From contig NZ_AWSQ01000004.1 of the NCBI RefSeq assembly GCF_000498575.2, forward strand, positions 593,834 through 657,833: DNA of 64,000 nucleotides. Direction: 5' to 3'. Below, in pieces: positions 9,255 through 17,635 of the stretch; the first letter of the stretch is position 1, and each line of letters starts with the position of its first letter. Under the pieces are notes generated by a model, which did not search any database, was not told the DNA's origin, and saw nothing but the letters and a program-made list of their open reading frames with translations. Made by a program: the position numbers and the translations under genes. The DNA is from Pseudomonas taeanensis MS-3. Its GTDB lineage: Bacteria; Pseudomonadota; Gammaproteobacteria; Pseudomonadales; Pseudomonadaceae.

Positions 9255-9306
9255 AAGGGCATCACTAATCGCTGCTATATGCATAGCCTGTAGTGCCCTT
9301 TTTTAT
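9255..9306 (+). terminator. Probable Rho-independent terminator after the small-protein gene
   Basis: AGGGCA near 9256-9261 pairs with TGCCCT at 9294-9299, with a further imperfect CTA/TAG extension after a small bulge. It is followed directly by a run of six T (9299-9304). Confidence 0.55.
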
Positions 9307-9422
9307 CCCCGCTCCTTCTCTGCCCCTGAGAGGGAGAAGTGGCAATATTTGTGGGCTTATTGTCCTTGTTGCCACACATTCACTGAGCGCAGACTGCATC
9401 CATCGCTCAGTGAGACCGCCCC

Positions 9423-10310
9423 ATGGATGCGCCGAAAACCATTGCGTGCCTACTTTATCCTGATGTCATGAGCCTGGATGTGACGGGCCCATTGCGGGTG
9501 TTCGCCTCGACCAATGTCGAACGTCAGCGCCAGGGCTTGCCGCCCGCCTATCGCCTGCTGATAGTTGGCCAGCAGCCTGGCTGCCATTCCCACTTCGGCC
9601 GGGTTTCAACTAGTAGCCGAGCGGGCGTGGGCCGATATCGACGTCGCACAGATTGACACCCTGTTGATCCCCGGTGGTTTGGGGGAGCAGGCCCAGTGCC
9701 AAAATCCCGAGTTGTTAGCCTGGCTGCGCACCGTCGAGCCACAGGTGTGCCGCTTGGGCTCGATCTGCTCCGGCGCCCTGATCTTGGCCGCGGCCGGTTT
9801 GCTCGATGGCCACCTCGCCACCACCCATTGGGCCGATGTAGAAACCCTGCGCCAAGGTTACCCAGACGTCGAAGTGCTCGGCGATCGGCTGCACACCTAT
9901 GACGCGCAGAACCTGAACGGCACGCACATGTGTTCACCTCGGCCGGAGTGACCGCCGGCATCGACCTGGCCCTGGCGCTGGTGGAGGCCGATCTCGGTCG
10001 GGCCATTGCCCTGGCGGTTGCGCGCCGACTGGTGATGTTCTTGCGCCGGCCAGGCGGACAAGCACAGTTCAGCCCCTTGCTCGCACCCGAGACCAGCCGC
10101 GTACCGCGCCTGGCTGAATTGCTCGAATGGATCCCCGCCCATCTGGGCGACAACTTGTCGCTGGAGGCACTGGCCGCACAGGCGCGAATGTCAGCCCGTA
10201 CACTGTCACGAGTGTTCGTGCAGGAGCTGGGCATGGGGCCGGGGCGCTATATCGAGCGTATCCGCCTGGAGGCCGCGCGTAACCTGCTGCAAGACGCACA
10301 GGCCTCGATC
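9423..10310 (+). pseudogene. Broken GlxA-type regulator (DJ-1/PfpI domain + AraC HTH), two frameshifts and lost C terminus
   Basis: A GlxA-like AraC regulator would have an N-terminal DJ-1/PfpI (amidotransferase-like) domain and a C-terminal AraC DNA-binding domain. Here the pieces lie in different frames. Residues MDAPKTIACLLYPDVMSLDV start at 9423. SAGFQLVAERAWADIDVAQI and the CSGALILAAAGLL nucleophile-elbow region lie in the next frame (about 9595-9930). TSAGVTAGIDLALALVEADL and the first helix-turn-helix (LSLEALAAQARMSARTLSRV) return to the first frame (about 9940-10310). The protein then diverges after LLQDAQASIG, before the second helix-turn-helix. There are two frameshifts (near 9575-9600 and 9925-9945) and a truncation, so it is very probably inactive unless sequencing errors explain the shifts. 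Confidence 0.82.
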
Positions 10311-10675
10311 GGTGCAGGGTCTGGAAGCTCATGTAGAGCTACCTGGCGATACTGCCGACGGAAGGCGCACCCTGCGCCAGGCCGGCGTCTCGCTTGAAGT
10401 GACCAACTATCAACTGCTCGCGAGTGTCGAACTTGGTGAGGTTAAGGGATAGAAACCACAATATCGACGAATCGACAGCCCCCTCGTTCGCCAAGGTGCT
10501 GGCCGAGCATATGAACGGCAGGGGCTTGCAGGGCAAAGCCACCACTCCACTGATCAACACGGTGGCCAGGCGCGACCTGAACCACCTGTATTGAACAGGA
10601 CGGCCGAGGAATAGACTCATAGTAGTTCGCGCTCGCCCTCAGCGGGAGGCCTGTTAGCAGCCTTGTACTGCTGCA
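10311..10675. other. Decayed coding-like stretch after the regulator remnant
   Basis: After the regulator breaks off, short coding-like pieces on the + strand have normal codon bias. One frame (about 10316-10450) reads QGLEAHVELPGDTADGRRTL and ends at a TAG. Another (about 10456-10593) ends GLQGKATTPLINTVARRDLN before a TGA. I cannot assign either. The pattern suggests the 3' remains of an unidentified gene joined to the regulator by a deletion. Confidence 0.4.
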
Positions 10676-10706
10676 CGAAAAAGCCCCGCACACGGCAGGG
10701 CTTTAA
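10676..10706 (-). terminator. Rho-independent terminator of the OprO/P-like porin gene
   Basis: Read on the minus strand, AAAGCCCTGCC, a short loop and GCGGGGCTTTTT form a strong hairpin with a U-tract, 27 nt after the porin stop codon. Confidence 0.85.
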
Positions 10707-10732
10707 GAGAGCAATGTGGTATAGCCTATTGC

Positions 10733-12046
10733 TTAGAACACGTACTGCAGGCGCATCACCACGGCATCGCCTTCATCATCGCCAACGCTGTTGGTGATGT
10801 TGTCGGTTTCGCTCATCACGTAGTTGGCAGCGACCTTGACCGCCTCGTTGGCGTACCAGTTGACGCCGACGGTGTGCAGCTTGGCCTCGGCGTCGCCCAC
10901 TTCACGGGTGGCGGTGGCGGTGACGATGTTGTCGTCTTCGACACTGATGTGGTCGTAGCGGTAGAACACTTCCCAGGCGCCGATCTGCTTGTTGGCCGGT
11001 TTGATACTGTCGAACTTGGCGCCGTCCAGCTTGTAGCCGCGCGATTCGCCGGTCAGGGTGTAGGCCACCTGGCCGTAGTAGCCGCTGGCTTCGACGTCTT
11101 CGATACTGGCGCGGTCGGCCTTCAGCGTGCGGTTCAGGTACTCGCCCTGAACCGAGAACGGACCGGCGGCCCAGGCCAGTTCGGCACCCCAGGCGGTGTC
11201 GTCTTCGAAGTCACCGGCAATACCCTGGAAGCCGCCGAAGGTGGCGCGGTTGCCGTTGGTGCCGGCGTCGTTACCGCCGCCGGTGGACACGCCACGTACA
11301 GTCAGACGTGGGCGGATACGGCCGTCGGCGGCGGCATCGCTTAGGTCGCGGTTGGCGTAGTTCAGACCCAGGTGCAGCACGTTGCCCGGCTCGCTCATCG
11401 GGGCGAATACACCGCGGGCGTTGAACTGCTTGACGCTGTCGCCGTCGACATCGTTGTAGTCCTTGGCTGACAGGCCGGCGGAGACCCAGGCCATGCCACC
11501 GACCACGGCGCTAGCTTGTGCGCCCAGGCCGTTCTCATGGCCGTTGACCCAGTCGGCGATTTCATAGGAAGCGTTACGCTCAATGGCGGTGATCCACTTG
11601 GAGCTGGTGGCTTTTTCCAAACCGAAATCCGGGTCGAAGCGACCGAATTTCAGGGTCACTGGGGCGAAACCGGTGTAGGCGATCGAGGCTTCATCGAAGT
11701 AGCCGTCGTCGGCGTTGCCGGCATTGTGGGCGAAGTCGTAGCTGATCGCATATTTCCAGTCTTTGTAAGCGACGCCGCTCAGTTCGAGGAAGGCGCGGCG
11801 AAAATAGGCGCCGTCACCGGTGTTGCCGTTCTTGGTATGAAAGCCGTCGAAGCGACCGTAGTCGGCCTGCAGACGACCGCCCAGCTTGAAGCTGAATTCT
11901 TTGTCGGCGGTGGCAACCTCGAGGCCGCCCTTGGTTTTGACCACGATATCAGCGCCGTCGGTGGTGACGGTGCCGGCGAAAGCCTGGGCGGTAACAGCCA
12001 GAGCCAGGGCGCTGGCTGCGAAACCGGCGAAGTGCTTACGGATCAT
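10733..12046 (-). CDS. OprO/OprP-type (phosphate/polyphosphate-selective) outer-membrane porin
   Basis: 437-residue outer-membrane beta-barrel with a signal peptide (MIRKHFAGFAASALALAVTA, cleaved after QAFA). The N-terminal mature part has the OprO/OprP pattern: KGGLEVATADKEFSFKLGGR, then GAYFRRAFLELSGVAYKDWK, then LKFGRFDPDFGLEKATSSKW. It ends ...VVMRLQYVF with the C-terminal Phe needed for BAM-mediated insertion. Family members form anion-specific trimeric channels for phosphate or pyrophosphate. The start has an AGGGGA Shine-Dalgarno. A candidate Pho box lies about 107 nt upstream, consistent with phosphate control, and a strong terminator follows. Which of OprO or OprP it matches cannot be settled by eye. 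Confidence 0.88.
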   Translation of the reverse strand: MIRKHFAGFAASALALAVTAQAFAGTVTTDGADIVVKTKGGLEVATADKEFSFKLGGRLQADYGRFDGFHTKNGNTGDGAYFRRAFLELSGVAYKDWKYAISYDFAHNAGNADDGYFDEASIAYTGFAPVTLKFGRFDPDFGLEKATSSKWITAIERNASYEIADWVNGHENGLGAQASAVVGGMAWVSAGLSAKDYNDVDGDSVKQFNARGVFAPMSEPGNVLHLGLNYANRDLSDAAADGRIRPRLTVRGVSTGGGNDAGTNGNRATFGGFQGIAGDFEDDTAWGAELAWAAGPFSVQGEYLNRTLKADRASIEDVEASGYYGQVAYTLTGESRGYKLDGAKFDSIKPANKQIGAWEVFYRYDHISVEDDNIVTATATREVGDAEAKLHTVGVNWYANEAVKVAANYVMSETDNITNSVGDDEGDAVVMRLQYVF

Positions 12047-12152
12047 CGAGAATTCCCCTATCGGTCTTTAGTGTTGAAAACACCCGAGCTTTTGCGCTCG
12101 TTTGTGCTGGGGGAAGCTTGGCGGGGGGATATTTCAGCACGGTTGCCGGTAT

Positions 12153-12170
12153 ATAAAAGTTTGATTACAA
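12153..12170 (-). promoter_or_regulatory. Candidate Pho box upstream of the porin gene
   Basis: Minus-strand TTGTAAT-CAAA-CTTTTAT matches the PhoB consensus CTGTCAT-N4-CTGTCAT at 10 of 14 half-site positions with exact spacing, and PhoB control is known for oprO/oprP. The region is AT-rich, so a chance match is possible. Confidence 0.4.
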
Positions 12171-12277
12171 AGGAACTTTTTACTTCGATTAGCTATAAAA
12201 AGACTGTCGCTCAGCAGTGGCATTTTCAGGGAGCATGGGGGGGTAACGGTGCGCGAAAAATCACGCACAAGAACGCC

Positions 12278-12511
12278 TCAGGAGGATTGACGCCGTAGTT
12301 CGGCCAAGCGTTGGGCCAAGGCATCAAGCTCGGCATTCTGCCCTTGCGGCAGCCTGCGCAAAACCAATTGGCTCAGGCGCATCTGACGGATAAAGCGTCG
12401 GCAATTACGACACATGGCCAGATGGGTCCGTACGGCCAAGCGCATACGCAGGTTCAACTGGCTATCCAGATAATCGCTGGAGTGCGCTACCAGTTCCTTA
12501 CAACTCAACAT
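12278..12511 (-). CDS. Soluble zinc-finger anti-sigma factor (ZAS-like)
   Basis: 77-residue protein with the anti-sigma zinc-finger pattern. It shows CKELVAHSSDYLD near the N terminus, then H-x3-C-x2-C in THLAMCRNCRRFI (about residues 29-41), then a helical, charged C terminus. No transmembrane segment is present, so it would act in the cytosol, as ChrR/RsrA-type or other small ZAS proteins do, binding the partner sigma factor and possibly sensing redox or metal. Its ATG lies inside the end of the sigma-factor gene (7-nt overlap, ATGTTGA), which strongly suggests translational coupling and a cognate pair. Confidence 0.82.
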   Translation of the reverse strand: MLSCKELVAHSSDYLDSQLNLRMRLAVRTHLAMCRNCRRFIRQMRLSQLVLRRLPQGQNAELDALAQRLAELRRQSS

Positions 12512-13116
12512 TGGCCAGTCTCCTCAAAGTGCTCCAAGGTAGCGAACACCTTCAGGCGCGCGCGGTGTAACAACACCCGAACATTGGAGAGCGAGACCTG
12601 CAAAAGATTACAAATTTCATCTAATTCCAATCCTTGACGCTCGCGCAACAACAGCACACTGCCTTGCAGTTCGGACAAACTGGCCAAGGTTTTCTCCAGG
12701 CACTCACGCAGCTCACCCTCGGTGAGCAAGGCTTCGGGCGTGTCCTGATGCCAGGCATGAGGTGCCAGTAACCAGTGCCCATCTGCCGCGAAACGCTCAT
12801 CACCCACCGAGCCGTGCGGCCCCGGCAGGTCGTCCAGTAGCACTTCACGTCGGTTATGTTTCAAGCGAGTCTTGGCGGTGTTGGCGGTGATGGTCAACAG
12901 CCAGGTTTTCAGGCTGGAGCGGCCCTGAAAACTGTCCAGGTTCCGCACCACGGCCAACCAGGCATCCTGCACTACTTCATCGGCGTTGCGGCTGCCGACG
13001 ATGGCAAATGCCACCGCGCGCATCGCGCTCTGGTAAGTGCCGACCAGCTCGCGGAAGGCCTTCTGCTCGCCCGCCAGTAGGCGGGTAAGCAGTGCGCTGT
13101 CGTCTGGATAGTCCAT
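12505..13116 (-). CDS. ECF-family RNA polymerase sigma factor
   Basis: 203-residue sigma-70 family protein with region 2 (AFRELVGTYQSAMRAVAFAI, ADEVVQDAWLAVVRNLDSF, GRSSLKTWLLTITANTAKTR) and region 4 (LSELQGSVLLLRERQGLELD, then LLQVSLSNVRVLLHRARLKV). A less conserved linker of about 45 residues separates them. Region 3 is absent, as in ECF factors. The downstream zinc-finger gene overlaps by 7 nt and is its likely antagonist. No promoter resembling a self-regulated ECF site was identified. The FabH-like gene begins only 1 bp beyond on the same strand and may be transcribed with it. Confidence 0.92.
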   Translation of the reverse strand: MDYPDDSALLTRLLAGEQKAFRELVGTYQSAMRAVAFAIVGSRNADEVVQDAWLAVVRNLDSFQGRSSLKTWLLTITANTAKTRLKHNRREVLLDDLPGPHGSVGDERFAADGHWLLAPHAWHQDTPEALLTEGELRECLEKTLASLSELQGSVLLLRERQGLELDEICNLLQVSLSNVRVLLHRARLKVFATLEHFEETGQC

Positions 13117-14237
13117 CAGTGCTTGCGCAGGATCACGCTGCCGATCGAATAGCCCGCCCCGAAGGAGCTGAGCACGCCCAGAGCGCCGCTGGGCAAATCG
13201 TCCTGATACTTGTGCAGGGCAATCACCGAACCGGCCGAACTGGTGTTGGCATAGCTGTCGAGGATCACCGGCGCCTCATTCGGCTCGGCATCGCGACCGA
13301 GCAACTTACGGGCGATCAGCAGGTTCATGTTGAGGTTGGCCTGGTGCAGCCAGAAGCGCTTTACGTCGCTGACGTTGAGGTCGTTTTCCTGAAGATGCAC
13401 GGCAATCAACTCGGCAACCATGGGGCAAACTTCCTTGAATACCTTGCGGCCTTCCTGAACGAACAGCTTGTCGCGCGCGCCGATACCCTCTTCTGCCGCA
13501 CGGTTGAGGAAGCCGAAATTATTGCGAATGTTATTGGAAAACTGGGTCAGCAGCTTGGTGCCAACAATGTCGAACTGATGTTTGGAGGTGGCCAAATCGG
13601 CACGCTCGATGATCACCGCCGTGCAGGCATCGCCGAAGATGAAGTGGCTGTCGCGGTCGCGGAAGTTCAGGTGGCCGGTGCAAATTTCCGGGTTGACCAT
13701 CAGGATCGCCCGCGCCTGACCGAGCTGCACACTGTTGCTCGCCGCCTGAATGCCGAATGTGGCGGAAGAACAGGCCACGTTCATGTCGTAGCCGAAACCT
13801 TGAATACCCAGGGCCGCCTGCACTTCGATGGCGACCGCCGGATAGGCACGTTGCAGGTTGGAGCAGGCGACTATCACCCCGTCGATATCCGCCGCAGTCT
13901 TACCTGCACGGGCCAGGGCTTCCTCCGCAGCGCCGATGGCCATTTCACAGAGAATGCCCCACTGCTCATTGCTACGCTCGGGAATGCGCGGGGTCATGCG
14001 TTTAGGGTCGAGGATGCCGTCCTTGTCGATGACAAAGCGGCTCTTGATACCCGAGGCTTTTTCGATAAAGGCGCTGCTCGACTCGGTCAGCGCCTCGACC
14101 TCGCCACTGGCGATCGCCGCTGCATTGTCCGCATTGAACTGCTGTACGTAAGCGTTGAAGGACTCCACCAGCTCGTCGTTGGAAATGCTATTCGCCGGCG
14201 TGTACAGGCCGGTACCACTGATCACGACGTTGTGCAC
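13116..14237 (-). CDS. Beta-ketoacyl-ACP synthase III family protein (FabH-like)
   Basis: 373-residue thiolase-fold condensing enzyme. The full KAS III triad is present: Cys in NVACSSATFG (about residue 156), His in RFWLHQANLNMN (298) and Asn in DSYANTSSAGS (331). It is longer than classic FabH (about 320) because of an insert near residues 25-60, as in the long FabH-like proteins of Pseudomonas. It probably condenses an acyl-CoA with malonyl-ACP. Start choice: the ATG at 14243 directly abuts the GAGAGGA Shine-Dalgarno, leaving no spacer. The GTG two codons later (14237) has a normal spacer and gives MHNVVISGTGLYTP, so I prefer it. Its stop codon touches the ECF sigma gene start (13116), so the two are probably one operon. 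Confidence 0.88.
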   Translation of the reverse strand: MHNVVISGTGLYTPANSISNDELVESFNAYVQQFNADNAAAIASGEVEALTESSSAFIEKASGIKSRFVIDKDGILDPKRMTPRIPERSNEQWGILCEMAIGAAEEALARAGKTAADIDGVIVACSNLQRAYPAVAIEVQAALGIQGFGYDMNVACSSATFGIQAASNSVQLGQARAILMVNPEICTGHLNFRDRDSHFIFGDACTAVIIERADLATSKHQFDIVGTKLLTQFSNNIRNNFGFLNRAAEEGIGARDKLFVQEGRKVFKEVCPMVAELIAVHLQENDLNVSDVKRFWLHQANLNMNLLIARKLLGRDAEPNEAPVILDSYANTSSAGSVIALHKYQDDLPSGALGVLSSFGAGYSIGSVILRKH

Positions 14238-14836
14238 GGTCATTCCTCTCGTTATGTGCCGCGCATCGCGGCCATCTAAGCCTAAGTCCCTGGCTGGCGG
14301 GCCACAGACTGATATCGTTGAGTGTTAACAAGGCATCATCGCCGAGCAGTAGCACACTCGTTCCAAAGCGCAGAGTGTGCCACAACCTGCCAGGGTTCGT
14401 CCGCACGTCCGCCAAGCGCTCGCCGGGACTAGTTCAGTTAGTCCGTTTCGCCGCCTACAGCCCTGATTCAGCATTGCAGTTCCACAATATTAGCTGCGCA
14501 CGTGCGATACGCCGAAGTGTCGGAACGGAATATCCCGCGAGTGGAGAGCCTGGATAAACCGCATATCCGCCTCTAAAACGCCCGCTCTGCACTCGGCTGA
14601 CTTGTGGTGTGGGTTATCTTCCGCTAGCTTTCGAGCCATGCAGTGACGCATCCACGGACAAGAAGCCGACCCCCTCCCTCGCTAGTTTTTCATTGTCAGC
14701 ATGCAAGTATATTTCACCCGATAAAACCCGCTCGCTGTCTCCGATTAATGCTGCCTTGCTTGAATAAGAGCGGAGTCTGACTCTGCGATAAACGCCACAA
14801 GAGTTGGACAACCCGTTCAACGGAGCCCTTCAGTCT
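14238..14836. other. Intergenic region of about 600 bp, no gene recognised
   Basis: Separates the leftward FabH-like gene from the rightward histidine-kinase gene. Short open frames on both strands lack Shine-Dalgarno sites and recognisable content. The divergent promoters must lie here, but I cannot point to convincing -35/-10 pairs. Confidence 0.5.
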
Positions 14837-17476
14837 ATGCAGACTGCACCCTTTGCCGCAGTGCCACTGCCTGCAAAAATCCTGCTGCTCGCTCTGGCCT
14901 ATGCCGGGGCAGGCCACCTGGCGCTGATGCTGGCGATTCCACCCGGGTTCGCCAGTGCCATCTTTCCACCAGTAGGGATCGCCCTGGCTGCCGTGCTGAT
15001 TTGGGGCTACCCCATGCTCGCTGGGGTGTTTCTCGGTTCGACCTTGCTGAACCTCAGCATCGGCTTTATCAGCCTCGAGCAACTGAGCCTCAAGGGCCTA
15101 TTGATCGCCATGGGCATCGCGCTCGGCACCTCTCTGCAGAGCCTGATCGGCAGCTGGCTGATTCGTCAGTTCGTCGGCTTCCCCTCCTCGCTTACCGATG
15201 AGCGAAGCATTTTCCTCCTGCTCTTTATTGGTGGGCCGCTGGCCTGCCTGATCAGCGCCAGTGGCGGCGCTGGCGTGCTGTATCTGAGTCAAGTCATCAC
15301 GGCCGCGCAATTACCCTTCAGCTGGTGGACCTGGTGGGTCGGCGACAGCATCGGCGTGTTGATCGCCACCCCGCTGATGTTCATCCTCTTCGCCCAACCC
15401 CGCGCCCTCTGGCGCAGCCGCGCTGGCAGCGTGGGCCTGCCGCTGCTGATCAGCTGTAGCATTATGGTGCTGATCTTCATCCGTGCCAGTGAAGCCGAGC
15501 AGCACAATCTGCGCCTGCGCTTTCACGAACAGACCAAGATGATGACCACTACCCTGAAGTTCCGCTTCGAGCTGTACGGCAAGGCGGCACAGTCCATAGA
15601 ACGCTTATTTTCAGCGTCGGATCAGGTGTCTCGGGAAGACTTCGCCCGTTTCGTGGCTAATCTGCCGAGCACCTATCCGGGCATCACCGCTGTGAGCTGG
15701 GACCCTTTGATCAGCGCGGACCAGCGTGCGGGTTATGAAGCGCAGATGGTTGCCGAAGGCTTTGCCGGGTTCCGCATTAGCGAGTACAACGACGCTGGCG
15801 AGCTGGTTTCCGCCGCACAGCGAGAGGTCTATGCACCGGTAACCTTTGTCGAGCCCTTCGCGGCAAACGCCAAGGCACTGGGTTTCGACGTGCTATCCAA
15901 GCGGCACAGACGTCAGGCCTTGAAAAAGGCTCGCGATAGCGCCAGGGCGGTGATGACTGCACCGATCACCCTCATACAGGACAACGAAGCGCCGCAACCC
16001 GGCGTGCTCTTGCTGTACCCGGTCTACAGGAGCGACCTGCCCCTCAGCGTAGGCGAGCGTAAGCGCGAGTTACGCGGCTATGCGGTGGCGGTTATCCGGA
16101 TTGCCGACCTGATTGAAAATGCACTCAAGGCCTACCCGGCAGACAGCTTCCAGTTGCAGTTGCTCGATATCACTGACGCCACGCCGCAGCCCCTGTATGG
16201 CCAAAGCAGCGCTGCGCTGCCGCCCTATGCGGCCGGGTTGCTCTGGCAGGAATCGTTTCAAGTGGCCGGACGCATGCTGCAGCTGTCGATCTCGCCAACC
16301 GAAGCCTTTCTGCAACGCAACCATGGCCTGCAGCCTTGGGCGGTACTGGCAGGCGGCCTGTTGTTATGCAGCCTGCTCGGTGGCTATTTGCTGACTGTCA
16401 CCGGTCGCGCCGATCAGATCCGCCATCAGGTCACGCAACGCACTCTGGAACTGAGTGCCATCCTGGAAAACGCAGCCGAAGGCATTCTCATATTCGATGA
16501 GCAAGGACTGATCGAACGCACCAACCCAGCCAGCAGCCGTCTGTTCGGCTATGCCTCCACCGCGTTGCTCGGGCGAGAGATCGGCAGCCTGATCCCAGCG
16601 CTGCACCGACGCGCAGAAGACACCTTGGAGGACATGCTTGGCAAGCCGCTGGAAGTCACAGCAACTAATGCCACTGCCCAGCAGCTGGAACTTGAAGTCA
16701 ATCTGAGCCGTTATGAACTGCCAGGGCGTCAGCGCTATATCTGCATGGCCCGTGACATCAGTGCGCGCAAGCAGGTCGAACGTCTGAAGAGTGAATTCAT
16801 TTCCACCGTCAGCCACGAGTTACGCACCCCGCTCACCTCGATCAAGGGTTCGTTAGGCTTGTTGTCGGCGGGTGCCGTGGGAGAGCTGCCGGAAAAGGTG
16901 CGAGAGCTGGTCTGCATCGCGCAAAGCAACTCGGAGCGTCTGGTCAACCTGGTCAACGACATTCTGGATATCGAGAAACTCGAATTCGGCCAAACCCGCA
17001 TCCAGCTCAGCCGCACCGACCTTCGGCCTCTGTTGCATGAAGCGCTGGCGCATAACCAGGGTTACGCCGACAGTTTCGATGTGCATCTCAGTCTGGATGA
17101 CCGGGCACTGCCGGAGCAGGTACCAGTTGAAATCGACAGCCAGCGTCTGCAGCAGGTATTGAGCAACCTGATATCCAATGCGGTGAAATTCTCCGAGCCA
17201 CGGAACCAGGTGCAGATATCCGCCGAAATCATCGAGCGAGCCGTCAGGATACAGGTACAGGACCACGGCCCTGGCATCGCCGAGGAGTTTCGCGAACGTA
17301 TCTTCCATAAATTCGCCCAGGCCGATGGCTCGGACAGTCGCCGTAAAGGCGGCACCGGGCTCGGTCTGAGTATCTGTAAAAACCTGGTGGAACGGATGAA
17401 CGGTCAAATTGGCTATAGCAGTGTGCTGGGTGAAGGCAGCACCTTCTATTTCACCCTGCCATTGACCGAAACCTGA
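14837..17476 (+). CDS. Sensor histidine kinase with MASE1, CHASE and PAS domains
   Basis: 879-residue membrane kinase. Residues about 10-225 form a multi-helix MASE1-type membrane sensor (PPGFASAIFPPVGIALAAVL, then WWTWWVGDSIGVLIATPLMF). A CHASE-like extracytoplasmic domain follows (about 235-490; VSWDPLISADQRAGYE). After another membrane segment come a PAS domain (about 538-640, AILENAAEGILIFDEQGLIE), HisKA with phospho-acceptor His near 660 (EFISTVSHELRTPLTSIKGS) and HATPase_c with N-box NLISNAVKFS and GTGLGLSI. No receiver domain or response regulator lies beside it. An in-frame TTG at 14804 has no suitable Shine-Dalgarno; the ATG at 14837 has GGAG 11 nt upstream. The signal is unknown. 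Confidence 0.9.
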   Translation: MQTAPFAAVPLPAKILLLALAYAGAGHLALMLAIPPGFASAIFPPVGIALAAVLIWGYPMLAGVFLGSTLLNLSIGFISLEQLSLKGLLIAMGIALGTSLQSLIGSWLIRQFVGFPSSLTDERSIFLLLFIGGPLACLISASGGAGVLYLSQVITAAQLPFSWWTWWVGDSIGVLIATPLMFILFAQPRALWRSRAGSVGLPLLISCSIMVLIFIRASEAEQHNLRLRFHEQTKMMTTTLKFRFELYGKAAQSIERLFSASDQVSREDFARFVANLPSTYPGITAVSWDPLISADQRAGYEAQMVAEGFAGFRISEYNDAGELVSAAQREVYAPVTFVEPFAANAKALGFDVLSKRHRRQALKKARDSARAVMTAPITLIQDNEAPQPGVLLLYPVYRSDLPLSVGERKRELRGYAVAVIRIADLIENALKAYPADSFQLQLLDITDATPQPLYGQSSAALPPYAAGLLWQESFQVAGRMLQLSISPTEAFLQRNHGLQPWAVLAGGLLLCSLLGGYLLTVTGRADQIRHQVTQRTLELSAILENAAEGILIFDEQGLIERTNPASSRLFGYASTALLGREIGSLIPALHRRAEDTLEDMLGKPLEVTATNATAQQLELEVNLSRYELPGRQRYICMARDISARKQVERLKSEFISTVSHELRTPLTSIKGSLGLLSAGAVGELPEKVRELVCIAQSNSERLVNLVNDILDIEKLEFGQTRIQLSRTDLRPLLHEALAHNQGYADSFDVHLSLDDRALPEQVPVEIDSQRLQQVLSNLISNAVKFSEPRNQVQISAEIIERAVRIQVQDHGPGIAEEFRERIFHKFAQADGSDSRRKGGTGLGLSICKNLVERMNGQIGYSSVLGEGSTFYFTLPLTET

Positions 17477-17635
17477 ACCTGCCTCTTTCGGCTTACGGTC
17501 TGGTCAGAGTACGCCCGCTTTCCGGCCCAGCAATAGAAGCAATCAGACGATGACGCAGTCGAGCGCGCAGAGATCGACGACCGCCCCCCGGCCGTCTACA
17601 TTGACCTCTCACCCAGCTTTGCCATTGGAGCCCGC

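Noticed and set aside
13092..14279. A 395-codon plus-strand frame opposite the FabH-like gene
   Set aside because: Antisense shadow; the minus strand carries an intact catalytic triad.
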